DNA of 64,000 nucleotides from Neodontobutis hainanensis. Lineage: Eukaryota > Chordata > Actinopteri > Gobiiformes > Odontobutidae. The stretch is taken from contig JALDNG010000022.1 in assembly GCA_024349245.1 (NCBI GenBank), forward strand, positions 700,001 to 764,000. The letters run 5' to 3'. The notes beneath the pieces are model-generated. The model was not told the DNA's origin. It ran no database searches and was given only the letters and a program-made list of their open reading frames with translations. A program made the position numbers and the translations under genes. Positions 23,006 to 35,289 of this stretch are shown piece by piece. Positions within the stretch are counted from its first letter, which is position 1, and each line of letters opens with the position of its first letter.

Positions 23006-24703
23006 CACCCGAGAGAGGCCCGGCTGGAAGGAGGAGAAGGGGGAGGAAGGGGGGGTGAGGTGGAGGAAGGGTCACTGGTGGGATCTCCCCATCCTCCAAA
23101 GCACATCACAGGGGGTCCATGTGGCCTCATTAAAATCAAGGAGATCACATGTAAGGACCAGAGGAAGAGGGCTAGTCCCAGCTCAAAGCAGCCACACTCC
23201 CAGGGCATTAGTCTTTGAGGAGGTGCCACTGGAGAACACAGGGATAAAGCCTGCAACCACTGAAACAATGGACATTTAACACAGCCAGAGCTCCCAGTCT
23301 TTTCCAGGACTCATCCAGGTGATGCTTCAAAGGTAGCGCAGAGGCTTCAGCCTGACTGGGATTGGAATTGAGCCATGTCAAGTTCAGCTGATTTGATTTC
23401 TTACATTGCTGTTTTGGATGAGAAATAAATGCTTGAAGGTGGTCCCAGCACTCTTTACTTTGGACTTACTCAACACTCAACTCTAACAATAGTCATAGGT
23501 GTTAATGCAATGGGCAATGGGCAATGGGCTATAGGCAATAGGCAATTGCCATATAAAAGGGGGCACTGAAAGTTGGCTCTTTACTTGCTTTTCAGAAAGA
23601 GTAAGGAGAGTGAAGCGGTTAAAAATTTCCCAAAGAAGTATATTCTATTAAATGGGGCATCTCTAAAAACATCTCTGACAATAGTCCTTCTATGTGCTTC
23701 ATTACCAAGGAGTAGCACAAGATATGCTAATTACAATAAAAAGGGCTCACTCTTGTTTTTTTTAGATAATTTCTCAGAGACTATAAGTGATTATCTATAT
23801 ACAAATAATGACTATGCAAAAAATGTAAATGTCAAACATATTGAAACCAGTTGACACTGAAAGATGGTGGCTCTGTTGAATAAAGATGGCAAGGTGGCAT
23901 AGTTTAGCAAGAAGGTCCTGTGATGGATTCCTGGCCAGGACAGGGTCTTTCTTGCCTTTTTTACACTTCAGGGTCCTCCAGACCTGTGCAATCACACATG
24001 CACCAAAGGTCAGGACTTATATTCATATTGGTATAACATGTAACTACTGTGACAAGAATATCCATGTTTATAATACAAAGCTGATGGCAGTGACGGCTAT
24101 TGAGTTATTAATAATACTTGTATTCAAACCTTTATGCAACACATCCCTAAAGTGGAGTTGTGGTACATGATATAAACCAACATGCTTGTCACTACACAGG
24201 ATCTCCAGACATTGTTCATACATGACACCAACATGGAGGTTATACTAGGACATCCCCCGGGTGAGAAGACTGACTGGATTGTGTTAACACATGCAGCCCC
24301 TCCAGATAAGCCCAGGAGGATAGTGCACGTGTGAACTATCTTCAAGTTTGCATTTTCTCTCTTTGACTGTGTAGGTTTCCTCTGAGAGTAATAGTGTCCC
24401 CAAAGCCAGAGCCACAAAAATGTCACATTACGTACATTCTGATTGGTACCAGAGGCACATGACTGTTGGAAAGGCCTTTATTTGACAATTCCAAATATAA
24501 TTTTGGGACAACTGATAACCAGCCTACCAAGCAGTGAAATGAAATGTATAAAGGCACTTATTGTTGAAATACAAAGGCTTGACTCAAAACAACTTAATTT
24601 ACAGTATTTGTATGCTACTAGTGCAATCCATTGTGACACCAAAAATGTAGGACCATTTCAGATTATTTTGACAGACCATTTGCGTCCTCATGTGTGATTT
24701 TTT
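23006..24703. other. Non-coding, one short tandem repeat
   Basis: A (GGCAAT)-type run sits at about 23,510-23,548. 23,020-23,080 is purine-rich (GGAGG). The opposed frames at 22,999-23,279 have no domain. No gene supported. Confidence 0.5.
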
Positions 24704-25056
24704 TGGGGCGCAGTGGCTCAGTGCTAGAGTGGTTGTGCAGTAACCGGAAGATTGGTGGTTAAAATCCCGCTCTTCCCAGTTCATAATGGTGTGTCCTTGG
24801 GCAAGACATTCAACCCACCTTGCCTCCAGTGGTGTTCCAGCTGTAACACTGGTGAATGAATGTGTGAGTGTGTTTTCAGTGGGGGTCCATTTGTGCAGAC
24901 TGGCTGCCCCGTCTCTGTCACTCTACCCCAGGGCAGCTGTGGCTACAAAAAAGAAGTTTACCACCACCAGTGTATGACTGTGGAGAGAATGATTAATGGG
25001 CTCAATAGTGCTTTGTTTATAGTGAAAGGCGTTATATAAATCTAAACCATTATTAT
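24704..25056 (+). mobile_element. tRNA-derived SINE, tail type B
   Basis: A full-length-looking SINE. The tRNA-like head has GCGCAGTGGCTCAGTGCTAG (A box region) and GGTGGTTAAAATCCCGCTC (decayed B box). The conserved core reads GTGTCCTTGGGCAAGACATT then CAACCCACCTTGCC. A second domain reads CTACCCCAGGGCAGCTGTGG then CTACAA, and the tail reads GTGAAAGGCGTTATATAAAT then CTAAACC followed by TTATTATT. The core equals that of the minus-strand copy at 20,901-21,107, but the 3' half is a different module. SINEs of this kind are transcribed by Pol III and mobilised by a partner LINE. Confidence 0.85.
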
Positions 25057-26216
25057 TTGCAATTGAAAAAGAATTCAGGTATTATGCCATCCAGCTTTAA
25101 ATTACATCATCATCATCATCATTAGAACTTGGCAGTTTTTTATCTAACTATATATTTTTTATAATAACTTAATAATTTAGATGGTTGATTGTGTAAAGAG
25201 TGTGAGGGAGAGACCGAGATGTGATTTTTTCTAAGTCATTCGTTTGTTCAGCTGTCTGCCTCACTGCCACATGTATTTCATCCTTTTTCTGGTTTTATTT
25301 ACCGGGATCTTTGGATGCTTTCCTAGTTGCATCTTAAAGCCATGCCGCTCCACAGTGGCTCTGTCAATGTGGGGGCGCCGGGGTGGGGGGATACGTGGCT
25401 GGTACATCATCACTGCCTCTTTAATGGCCCACATCAAGTTGTGACAAGGCTACTTAAAGCAACGGGCCTAGCAAAATGAAGGCCGGCAGGTTGCACTGCG
25501 GATGAATAAGGACGTATTTTTTTTTAGTGATTGTACTTTTCCTGTAAGCAGACTCCCTCCTCTCGTGGCTCATACTTATATATAGCGCTGTCCTGTTTAA
25601 GGAAGGGGGCACGACCTACCAGACACAACAGTATTGTTAGGGAACATTTACCATTTTTGAGATATCATTAAAAAGCTGCTGTCAGACTCAGGGGCACTGT
25701 CTGACCAGGTCTCCACAGAGGAACAGGCGTAATGAGTGGCTGGCACCAGGGGAAGGGGCTGCTTTGTTTATGGATACAGTCCAAGGTAGCTCATGTATGA
25801 GGTGGGTCAGTGGTTCACAGACAGTGACAGTAGAGAGAAATAGAGTTAGTGGTAGATGCTTGGAAGTTAATTGAAAGTGAGGGTTAACTTAGAGAAGATT
25901 AGCTCACATTCATAAAAAACGGAGTCAGGTAAAACGTTGTTTCATATTTTTGTATATTCATATTCTAAACTTCAGTCTGTGAACAATTCACAATTTCACA
26001 ATAATCAGGAAAATAACTGACATGTCTGCTGTGTATGTTAACTTAATAACTGCAGTTACCAATAAGGTATAATATATTGAAAGATTGGGAAAAGGTTTTA
26101 CAGACTCTATAGTTAGATTTTCCAATGGAAAGCTAACTTTGCAACATCATGCTTTGTGTTTTTTTTAACTCTGAGCATAATCTACTAAGAAAAAACTCAA
26201 AATGGTGTCAATAATT

Positions 26217-26218
<2 letters not shown>
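25057..26218. other. Non-coding spacer
   Basis: Short (CAT)n at about 25,107-25,121 and a T-run at 25,517. No gene supported. 25,370-25,760 is GC-richer and could hold regulatory sequence, but no specific signal stands out. Confidence 0.45.

Positions 26219-26274
<56 letters not shown>
26219..26274. repeat. (CA)n microsatellite
   Basis: 28 uninterrupted CA units. The VCVC-repeat minus-strand frame is its translation. Confidence 0.98.
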
Positions 26275-26278
<4 letters not shown>

Positions 26279-26349
26279 CTTACCAAGTGGGTTCTCTTCT
26301 GCTCCTGATGTTTAAAGAGTTTTTGTGGTTCTGTTCTGGCTGTTAGCAT

Positions 26350-26404
26350 AGGGTGACAAGGATGCTTAAAAACGGCCCTGTCCTGGCTAAAACGGGACAC
26401 CCTG
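26350..26404. mobile_element. Possible 55-bp miniature transposon with 9-bp target duplication
   Basis: A short segment begins AGGGTGAC and ends GACACCCTG, giving imperfect inverted termini. The same 9-mer, TGTTAGCAT, lies directly before (26,341-26,349) and after (26,405-26,413). The interior (CCTGTCCTGGCTAAAACGGG) resembles a common fish repeat with AGGGTGACC termini. Size and flanks fit an internally deleted DNA transposon of hAT or Mutator type. Confidence 0.5.
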
Positions 26405-26413
26405 TGTTAGCAT

Positions 26414-28305
26414 TACCAGCCAGCCACAACAAGTCTATTGACCGTCATGGTTTGAGTTTTATGATCCTTTTATGATTATTTACAATATGCTAGTTACTTG
26501 CCCCATACACTTAACATGGCAGAAAATTGGATTAGCGTTCACGGCTTAAATGGTGGATGTCACGATGACGATCATAGATTGTCATGCTTTGCACATACCA
26601 ACCTCTGACCACATTAGGTCACTTCTTAGAATTCTATCCATTTACAGCCATTTCTTCTCAATATAAATCCTACTGAACCCATCATAACTTTAAAATATGA
26701 CGTCATTACAAGAGGCTTTGTTTTGTATAAGTGGTTGTATGTCTATACAGAGACAGTCAGTCTAATTCTTTATATAGAATTGAAAAATCTGCCTTGAGAG
26801 CTTATATTAACGCAGTGGGTCTTATTGGTGCACCACTTTTTAAATTCACTAATGCTTTTAGAGTGGCCATTGGCATCACCTGCTAGAAACTATTTATGCA
26901 ACCATTGTGCTTTATTTCTTCTTCAAATGTTGACTTTAACATAAGCATACAGTAACTTCTGACTCCATTAAGCCAATATAGTTAAAACATTCTGTGAAAC
27001 AGACAGTGACGCCACACTTTCTCAGTCCATTCTTTTAACTGTCAGAGTTCACAGTGAGCAGAGGGTAATTACACTGCATCCGGTGGCTTTGAGGACGCTT
27101 CACAAACCCTGACACAGGAGGGCAGGCGTGCGGGAAAAAAAAATGAGGGGGGACCATGGGAGCAAACAGCGGTGACAGTGACACGCACATATGCACCGTG
27201 CACGCTCAGTGTAAGTGGCATATGCCCCGGGAAGGCAAGGATGGCATCGAGAGAAGGAGGAGGAAGCAGCCGAGAGTTAATTAAGGCTTGGATACACACT
27301 CTTAGGGCTCTCACACCTCACTCACCTCCAGCCTGCTTCCTTCCTGTCACTGTTTCCCGCAGTTCAGCCAGACAACAAGATGGCCTCCAAATAGCTGCTC
27401 CCTCCATGACACATTTACCCTCAGTCGTGCCGGTAACAAGGTGTGTGTTCACGTCTAGTCCTTCATTTAACCGTTTTTACTTCGAGAGCCAAAACAAGGG
27501 GACTCCAGCTGCTTATTTACTCATTACCCAATTATCGCTCTCACGGCTAGATGGCGTGGAACAGCGAAACTTTCCTGTGAGAACGGAAGTGTGGATCATG
27601 CTGCACACCGAGCACACACTTGCCTCGGTTTGACAGCAAATGAATGTGACACGTAAGGCAGGGAGGTGTGCGGCATTATGTCGGGAGACGATGTGACATA
27701 TTTTGGACTGTAAGCCAACAGTGAGATGCATTACCTGCTGCAGTGGGTTTACTGTGCCGACTGAGGATTCGTATTGTGCGCACACGCTGTGAGTGTGGGT
27801 GCAGTGTAGAGGCAGACTCTGAAGCCTGTCTCCTATAAATACCTCCATAAACTCAACTCTGCAACTTCTGTTCTGTCCAATGTGATTTAGAGGAAATAGG
27901 ACTGCAGTCTGTCCAATGCAGTCCACATGCCATATGCACTGTACATTAAACTCCTTAATATACTGCAATGTGTGTTAACATTTATAATACTGCTCTGTCA
28001 ACGGCACTAGGGCTGTCACAATCATGTTACAAATGTTACAAATCTCCCATACAAGTCAGCGCCCATGTTTTAACCAATAACAGCTGTGAACTGTGGTCTA
28101 TGTATAATATTTACATTATAGGAGCACTTTGGTTCGCTAAAACACCATTGTTCTGCAAAGAAGCCAAAGAATAGATAATTGCACACTCAGTAAATCTTGT
28201 TGTGTTGCTATGTTCATCTAGATAGATGGAGTCTTCAGCAATTGCAGTGCTCAGTTGGCCTAAATTTTATTTCACTGAGCATCACTGACTACTGCTAATA
28301 TCAGA
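26414..28305. other. Unique non-coding stretch
   Basis: 27,060-27,960 is GC-richer, with long overlapping frames on both strands (151-153 codons). Neither shows a recognisable domain or convincing splice pair, so I do not call a gene. Confidence 0.45.
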
Positions 28306-28385
28306 CATTCATTCATTCATTTTCATCCACTCTCGTTAGGGGTCTTAAATGATTAGAGCCTATCCCAGCAACTTTGGGCCTTACC
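28306..28385 (+). repeat. Dispersed fish repeat, copy 3 of 3
   Basis: ATTCATTCATTTTCATCC followed by CGTTAGGGGTC, GATTAGAGCCTATCCCAG and TTTGGGCC, in the same orientation as 556-640 and 971-1090. Confidence 0.55.
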
Positions 28386-28894
28386 TATTCATAGTTACCT
28401 ATTTATAAGTGTCTATACACTTTAAGCCTTTGATGATAATATTTAGGGAACATTAAAAACTATTTCAGATATAGTTACCAAACAGTTTAGCATTCACCTG
28501 CTGGGTCACTAGATACTGACATCATTAAAATGCATGCAATATTCACTATTATGTCCACCCATGTATGCAGGGATCTACAATTGTGATAATTACTAGTTAG
28601 TTTGAATGTTTTTTTGTTTTGTTAATTGATAACACAGTGTGTGGTATATTGCACAGTGCTATGCTTTTCACAAACAATTCTAATACAGTGAGATTCAATA
28701 TGTTGAACTGGAACCATACAATCCAGTTGCAGAGTGGAGCAGTTCTAAGCAGTAATATTTACACCAAGTATGGTGGATTTTTGGTTTTTGTGTGCACACC
28801 ATTTGCAGAAGACCCAGTTGGTTGTATGTATTATTCTCTTTGTGTTCTCGGACAAATATTTCACACAGGTTTCCCTCTCTTCTTCTTCTTCCAG
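28386..28894. other. Non-coding, possible intron end
   Basis: AT-rich sequence ending in a pyrimidine-rich acceptor-like tract (28,870-28,894). Confidence 0.4.
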
Positions 28895-28966
28895 GCTGAA
28901 TAGCGTGGGCTTTGATTTCCTGTTTTCTCCACTGCCGCTTTTGAAAAGATAGGGCCAGTTGCTGTT

Positions 28967-29059
28967 ATGATAAGCGTCATGAAACAGATGGAGAGTGGGA
29001 CCTCGCTGACCCACACCCCACAGGAATCACTGTCGAGTGTTCAGATGGCTGGCGTCCAG
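28967..29059 (+). CDS. Candidate 5' coding exon of an unidentified gene
   Basis: A possible exon spans 28,895-29,059. It is preceded by a strong acceptor-like tract (TTCCCTCTCTTCTTCTTCTT then CCAG, ending 28,894) and followed by CAG/GTAACA at 29,060. The frame has stops at 28,901 and 28,910, then opens at ATG 28,967 (G at -3) and runs 31 codons to the donor, ending in phase 0. It starts MISVMKQMESGTSLTHTPQE. The peptide is polar and Ser/Thr/Gln-rich, as in N termini of nuclear regulators, but I do not recognise the protein and see no second exon in the window. It would be a first coding exon with part of the 5' leader. A chance combination of splice-like words is a real alternative. Confidence 0.25.
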
Positions 29060-29613
29060 GTAACACCACACACTTTCAGTTCTAGCGCGGGCAAGTTGAA
29101 GCATTTTTCTGGATGTGCCAGTCTTTTTGCATGTTTATTTATCTATGTATCCTCCATCATTCACCATCATTTGTGGTTTTGCTAAAACTAACACTGATTT
29201 GGTGGCTCTAGCATCTTTCACATGTTTATGCACACCAAAGGATCTGCGGAGAGGGAGATCAGTACTTTTCCTTTACACCTTTCATACCTGTGAGATATGC
29301 ACACAATAGTTTTAGCAAAAGAATTAGGTGGCTAAACTGTATGTTTAATGACATGAAGCTAATGGACAAAAGCTGTGACTTTTCTACAACTCTGGCTGTG
29401 CAATGCTTTGATACTTTATATGTGTGACATCAACTAAAGACTTTGGCATGGTAACAACAAACAAGGCTCAAACTTAGATTGGCATTAAACTGATTTTAGG
29501 TTGAGTTTAAAATGACTTAAACCAGGTTTTACACTAGTACTTGCAGAATTCTTAAACTACCAGAACTCCAAAATTTGCAACGTAAACAATGACATCAAAA
29601 AATTGTGTGGGTG
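29060..29613. other. Non-coding, possible first intron
   Basis: No signal beyond the donor-like GTAACA at its start. Confidence 0.4.
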
Positions 29614-29781
29614 AGACGCCCCTAGCTCAGTCGGAAGAGCGCATGCATAATACGGTTATGCGCGGGAGACTCGGTTCGAGTGTTGCCCGGGTTGTTTTCT
29701 CGGATTGTCATTCCCCTCTCTCTCACTCTGTTTCCTGTCGACCTGTGTCTACTGTTAAAGGGAAAAGTAAATAAATCTTTA
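29614..29781 (+). mobile_element. tRNA-derived SINE (AFC-type 3' end)
   Basis: Head: CCTAGCTCAGTCGGAAGAGC (good A box) and GACTCGGTTCGAGTGTTGCC (B box). Tail: TGTCATTCCCCTCTCTCTCA then CTCTGTTTCCTGTC and AAAAGTAAATAAATCTTTAA. This order is that of a widespread percomorph SINE, which I associate with the AFC family. The head does not fold as a functional tRNA. A second, headless copy is at 41,281-41,378. Confidence 0.85.
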
Positions 29782-32700
29782 ACTGAGATATAAAACGTAA
29801 AGCCCATTAAGCGGACTTTTAGAATCTTTAAAAACATTGTGTTTTTAGATTAAAATTATTATATTTGAAGAGAATGTTTTAAAATGCAGCTATAAATAGA
29901 AGAAGATGAACTAAACTACTCAACTCAACTTAAGCTATCCAAACTTTGGTATGCACTCGGCAGGCCACTTGAGATTTTGTGCTCCACCTTCCAAAAAACT
30001 CTGGTACAGGGTCATTAAACTGAAAAAAGACATCTGAACATGCCACAAAATATTCTCATGTTTAGTGCCATGGAAAAACAGGAACTCCTTGCACTGTGTT
30101 AGCTTTATGACTTTATGTATGGTAAAGAACCTACCAGAGAAAACACATCAAGCTAGCTTAACCAGCAAGTTCTTCTATAAAAAAAAAGGCAAAAAAAACA
30201 TCTTTCAAAAATACCCAGGGTCAGGAGTAAACACATCCATAGTCACATAAACATTTGGCATTAACACTCTTTCATGTGGCCCATTAGACATCTTTCCTCC
30301 TTCAGAATGTTAAATGAAACAATCTTAACTCTTAGCGGTCTTTGCACCTGAGAGAGGTGCTTATTATGTGCAATGAGTCGATGCGTTGGGTTGATGTTCC
30401 TCTAAGTCTTAGCTCGGTGTAATTATTGACAGAATTCAGGTGTTGCTTCTAACACCACCAGCAATCCATCTGTTTTCTTGGAGAATTTCCCTAATTGGAA
30501 AGCTCAATATTTAACACAGTCTGCCCCAGAGTGCAAGAAAACATTCAAGAATATCAATTCAAATATTTCCCATACAAAGTAAATGATAGTACACTGCGGT
30601 AAAAACATACGATACAAATATACATGACATTTTTGCTGCCCGGGAAGATGTATGAAGTAAAGATAGACGTACGTTGCGGCTCATGTTTGCACTGACTGAA
30701 GAACATACAGCTGTGCTCTTTGGCAGATGTACAGCACATCATGTATAATATATGTGCACTCGTTCAGCTATGCACAAAAGCCAGCTGTTCTTCTCCATCA
30801 GCGGGACGCAGCAACGTCAACGAGTGGGAATGCTTCAACCAAAAGCAAACAACAAACAAAATGTGTTTTCTGGTTCCAACTGCAGCTGTTTTGGATCAGT
30901 TTTTGAGGTGCACCGTGGGAGAGGTTCTCTACTAGTGCACTTTGACCAGTGCTCTGTCTGTTTTACCAGAACAGTTAGATCATGACTGTACAATATCTAC
31001 CTTTTGATCCATTGTATTTATAGACCATTGACTACACATCAGAGGTGTGGCCAAAACAGTCCCATGAGCATGAACAGTGTAGAAAGTCAGAGATTTTACA
31101 GTTCCATGCCTGGACACTGAAGTCCTAATAACTGGACTTTTGTGTGTGTGATTGTGTGTGTTTCTATTATCATTAAGTTTAAAACTATTGTAACTATACC
31201 CACTGTAGATTATTAACTAAATCTAAAAAGAAAAAAGGCCCCTTCCTACCATAATTTCTTTTTCCTTTTTCATAAAAATAGACAATAAACAGTACAGTTT
31301 ATGTGATTTAAGCATGTAGGCTAACCCAAAAGCAGTCGGAGGAACAGAGGAGGCTTGAGGCAACGTCTTTACGCGCAGACCCACAGGTGTTAATTCACCA
31401 ACATTGAAAATATTCACAAAAAACAGCTTTCTAAAACATACATGTTCTGCAGTTCCTGCTTCCTGCAGCATCTGCTCCATGCAACCTTTTTTCTTTGACC
31501 GAGGTGAAGCACTATTTATAGGAGAGCTACTCCAATAAGCTCCAACTAACCAGGTTACAGGTAAGCTTAACAATAATTACAATCCCCTTAGAATTTATAA
31601 CAATTATACATTTTTACACAGTAGTAGAAAAGACAAAGTTAAATAACTTAAACATATTTCATTATGTAGCAGCACAGTTTTTAAAAGCAATAAACTCTAA
31701 AACCTCAAACACCCCTCAACCAATTTCCCACATGGGTCATCCTGGATCTTTCTTAAGGTGCTCTGGCCCCCCAGGACTGTTTTAACCTGAACACCTTTAG
31801 TGCATATGCTCACTTAGTTATTGCACAATACGTAAGTGACAGCATTCTGTTGTTTCTCTTCTTACAGGCCTCACCACCCAGTAACTGCTGAGAGGCCAGA
31901 CACTGGTTAACAAACAATAAACAATCCAACACATAAAGTCTCTTGTGCATCTTTAAAACCAATTCACCCAAAAGCATAAACAAAAGTTAAGTAATGAATC
32001 CTTAGCTTTGTTAAATCCTGGGTCATGTTACTGCAGTACCACAAATGTCCACTCGCACAGTCAACAACACAGTGTATGCATTCTAGAGTTTCATAACACA
32101 TCAACAATATAGAAAGAATTATTAAAAGAATTACACTGAACAAATAAACCTGAACTGGATTTATGTGCACTCACTTTTGTGGTACACACTTTACCAGGTG
32201 GGCCACCATAGCACCTCTGGTTTTAGGAACATTATGAAGTCCTGACACCTACACTGCTAGTATTAACATATTTATACTGTGCGCACTTAACTGTAGCTTT
32301 TGTGTTTGGTTCCTCTGAAGATGTGCTGTTGGATTAGAGCTTTGGCACCGTGACAGTTCACTCTCTCAGGGCTAAAACGACAGCTGTGGCATATGGTGGG
32401 ACGTATGCTCTGGTCCCACACAGCTCTGCAGCCACAAGGGAACTTGGACTGGAAGATAACCTGCCTGTATAGCCATCCTTTTCACCTCATTTTGGCAAAA
32501 GTTGGTGTTGATGCTCTGATGAGGAAACAAGCCTGGAGTGTGTTTGTACTTAAAGCTGCCACTGTCCTGATAAAAGGTGAACAGCCAGTTAGAGCCGCAC
32601 CAACAGAAACACATCAGAATTAAGAAAATAAAACAGTGCGATATCACAAGATTCAAGTCGTAATGTTTTGAGAATGAAGTTTTGATATTTATTATGCGCA

Positions 32701-32939
32701 TATTCTTTTTGCAGATAGTCAGTATCTGGTTGCATTAATAGGCCGGGGGTAAGGCAATGAGTGGCCAAGTTCAGAAAAAGCCCACAATATAGAATTTGAT
32801 CAAAAACTCAACAAAATCTGACCATTTTATCTGTCCTAGGTGTCCTGTCAGTAACACCAGCTGTTTATTTTTGCATGTCTGAGTGACCCACTAGAACTAA
32901 ACTAAGATAACATTAGGCTATGGCATCAAAATAACAACA
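29782..32939. other. Unique non-coding stretch, 3.2 kb
   Basis: No gene supported. 30,330-30,510 holds GTGTAATTATTGACAGAATT and CCCTAATTGGAAAGCTCAAT, homeodomain-like words that hint at a conserved element. The minus-strand frame at 31,223-31,573 and the opposed frames at 32,372-32,701 have no domains. Confidence 0.4.
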
Positions 32940-33345
32940 AAACTCGAGAGGCGCAACAAATAGGACCACGAGCTGTTTATTTTAATTCACACGTGCAAAT
33001 ATGAACTCACTTTAAAAGCTACGCGCGAATAAATAACACACACGCGTGAACGTCCTCTGCTCGCTCATGTGTTTGTTCGTGCATTCCTCTCGCTGCTCTG
33101 CTTCGACCCTCGATGTGAAATTCTGCTTGTGTGTGGAATGATTTGCGTGCTTCTTCTGCTCATGTTAGGATAGGCCAGCTCGCTCGTGGAGGCACTTTTG
33201 GAAGATTGGGGGCGGGACCCACTGGAAGCACTGGCCCTCCTTTGATTGGTCACTTTCCAGAAAGACCCGCCTGGTGACTTCTTTCCTCTCTTCAGGACAG
33301 ACGCTACAGAAGCAGCAGGTGGAGTGGCAAGTTAGTCTCACATTT
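32940..33345. promoter_or_regulatory. CpG-rich promoter-like block
   Basis: Visibly CpG-enriched relative to its surroundings (for example GCTACGCGCGAATAAATAAC and ACACGCGTGAACGTCC). It has a GC box GGGGGCGGGA at 33,208 and an inverted CCAAT box (TTTGATTGGTCA, 33,241-33,252) about 35 bp further on. No TATA box is evident. It is consistent with a TATA-less CpG-island promoter or an alternative first exon. The minus-strand Ser/Arg-rich frame at 33,065-33,253 is probably a by-product of composition. No transcript evidence exists here. Confidence 0.35.
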
Positions 33346-34913
33346 ATTCACTAAAGAAGTTTTATTGTGGTGTGTGTTATTGTCTCGCATGTAGCTTTCA
33401 AAGTGAGTTAATATTTACACATGAATTAAAACTAACTAACTAATATTAAACCATATTATAAACAATATAAACCATATTAGGCCAATGCAATCCTGGAAAA
33501 ATCTCCTTCTTATTAATCGTAACATGAATGCCTAATAATTTTGTTTTACTTTGCTTCCATTTAACTTTTTCCTCATGTGTTTCTCAGGTGTATCCACCGC
33601 TGAAATAGACACTTTCCCTGTAGGATTCCATGTGGACAAGTGGTGAAGCAAATAATAGAGTCGAGGTGATAACTTTACAAAATTGCACACTGCAGTGTTG
33701 AATGAAACACAAGTGGCCAAGTGCAGACTTTTTTCCTCCAGGACACTGCTAACATCACATGACTGAAAACTCTGGGTACTACTAACGGCCCTGGTCAGTC
33801 ACGTTGCTCTCGCAGCCTCCTCATTAAGATTCGGAGGCCCGAGCCTTGCCCCCACGATGAAAGGCCGGTGTCAGGCGTGAGCTCTGATGCCACGGCGAGG
33901 GAACATGGAGGGGATGAAGAAGAGGAGTGAGGGGGTGAAGTCTGTGCTGTACCAAGACCCCACCAAGCACCCCTGGGTATCCATCATACAGCAGCTATCA
34001 CTCGGGAGAAAGAGCCGACCTGATAAATAAATCAACTTAGAGGCCCAGTGAGGTTTCAGGGCCTATTCCTCTTCACAACTTTGACTTCTTCACGCCTTGG
34101 TCCCAGTAGGCTCGAGGACCAAAGACAGCAACTCTGTGATTCTTTTCAAAAATTAAATATATTCACTTATCTGAAAGGCCCAGGCTCAAGATCCTCAGCT
34201 TTTTCTTTAACATCCCAGATAAAAGTGTAAGGACTTTCCCATTGGCTTTCAATCGGCAGCTCTTTGAAAACTTAATGATTTGAAGGTCTTTCAGAACTTA
34301 CTTTGGGACAACAATTTCTGAACTGGCCCCTTTTATGTGGAGATGAGTAGAAAAGGGCCTGTATGAAAACATCAGGGAGCTTCAAATTACTCCAACTTTA
34401 GAAAGAACATTGGTTATTAGGCTCTAATTGAACGCGACTGACTTTACTCCAGCAGCCCTCTTTATTTTTAATCCACTCCCCAAAGTTTTATTTGTGCACT
34501 TACTTATTTATTACAGACAAAAGTAAAAGACATGTCTCAGATTTAGCAGGTTTTCTTGGCAGGATCTTTACAGCTGGGGATATTACGCTCCCAGATTGAA
34601 GTGGGCTTTGAGGGCAAACACATGTCATTACGAGGTTGGAGCATGAACCCACCTCTTCAACCATTGAAGGGTTGTGGAATCTCAACCAAAGCGCATTTTT
34701 GTTTGAGGATCTAACGTTGTTTGAGGTTGATCAATGTATGACTGATATGTGTTTTGCTAGTGTACAGCTCATATAAGGTGTCTACAGCAGTTCAGTGCAT
34801 CTTTGGCAACACTGATCGACAGAATTCTGTGAGCCGTTTCTTGTATTTGAATGTTTATGTGTCATACATGAAAGATTTGCTGTGCACATTGCAAACCAAT
34901 GTCCAATTCTTTG
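33346..34913. other. Non-coding, partly GC-rich
   Basis: 33,780-34,060 is less AT-rich and may be conserved. It includes CCTCATTAAGATTCGGAGG and TGATAAATAAATCAACTTAG. No gene supported. Confidence 0.4.
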
Positions 34914-34962
34914 AAACCTTTTCTTGACTAAGTTCAGGATGACTGAGAACCTCCACAGACAT
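34914..34962 (+). mobile_element. Penelope-like element 3'-end scrap
   Basis: AAACCTTTTCTTGACTAAGT then TCAGGATGACTGAGAACCTC and CACAGA is the reverse complement of the 21,141-21,180 word set, so this copy is inverted. Only about 50 bp remain. Confidence 0.55.
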
Positions 34963-35289
34963 ACTGCATGGGGTCTAGAAAGGCCATGGCTACTTGTTTT
35001 AACTGTAGCCAAATAGCCATAAAGTTCACTGCATTAGCAAAAGTTAGTTAATGTAGACTGACTGAAATAATTTTAAAGATTGAAAAGTTGGTACAGATGA
35101 CTGATCTAGCAAATGTTACCAGAAGTGGAATTCTGTCCTTCAGGCAGAAACAGAGGGCCTAAGGGTTCTGTTCAAAATAACATAGAACAACAAAGTAAGG
35201 AGACATTATTTGTTCAACAAAAAGCAGGACACTATGTGGCCATGATAACATCCAGAACCTCCAAGTTCCAGGACAGTTGGAACAGGGTG

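Noticed and set aside
27172..27968. Opposed 151-153 codon frames as genes
   Set aside because: Each is the other's antisense shadow in a GC-richer region; no domains, splice pairs or codon signal separate them.
33065..33253. Ser/Arg-rich minus-strand frame as an RS-domain protein
   Set aside because: The composition follows from CpG- and CTCG-rich DNA; no splice signals or domain boundary.
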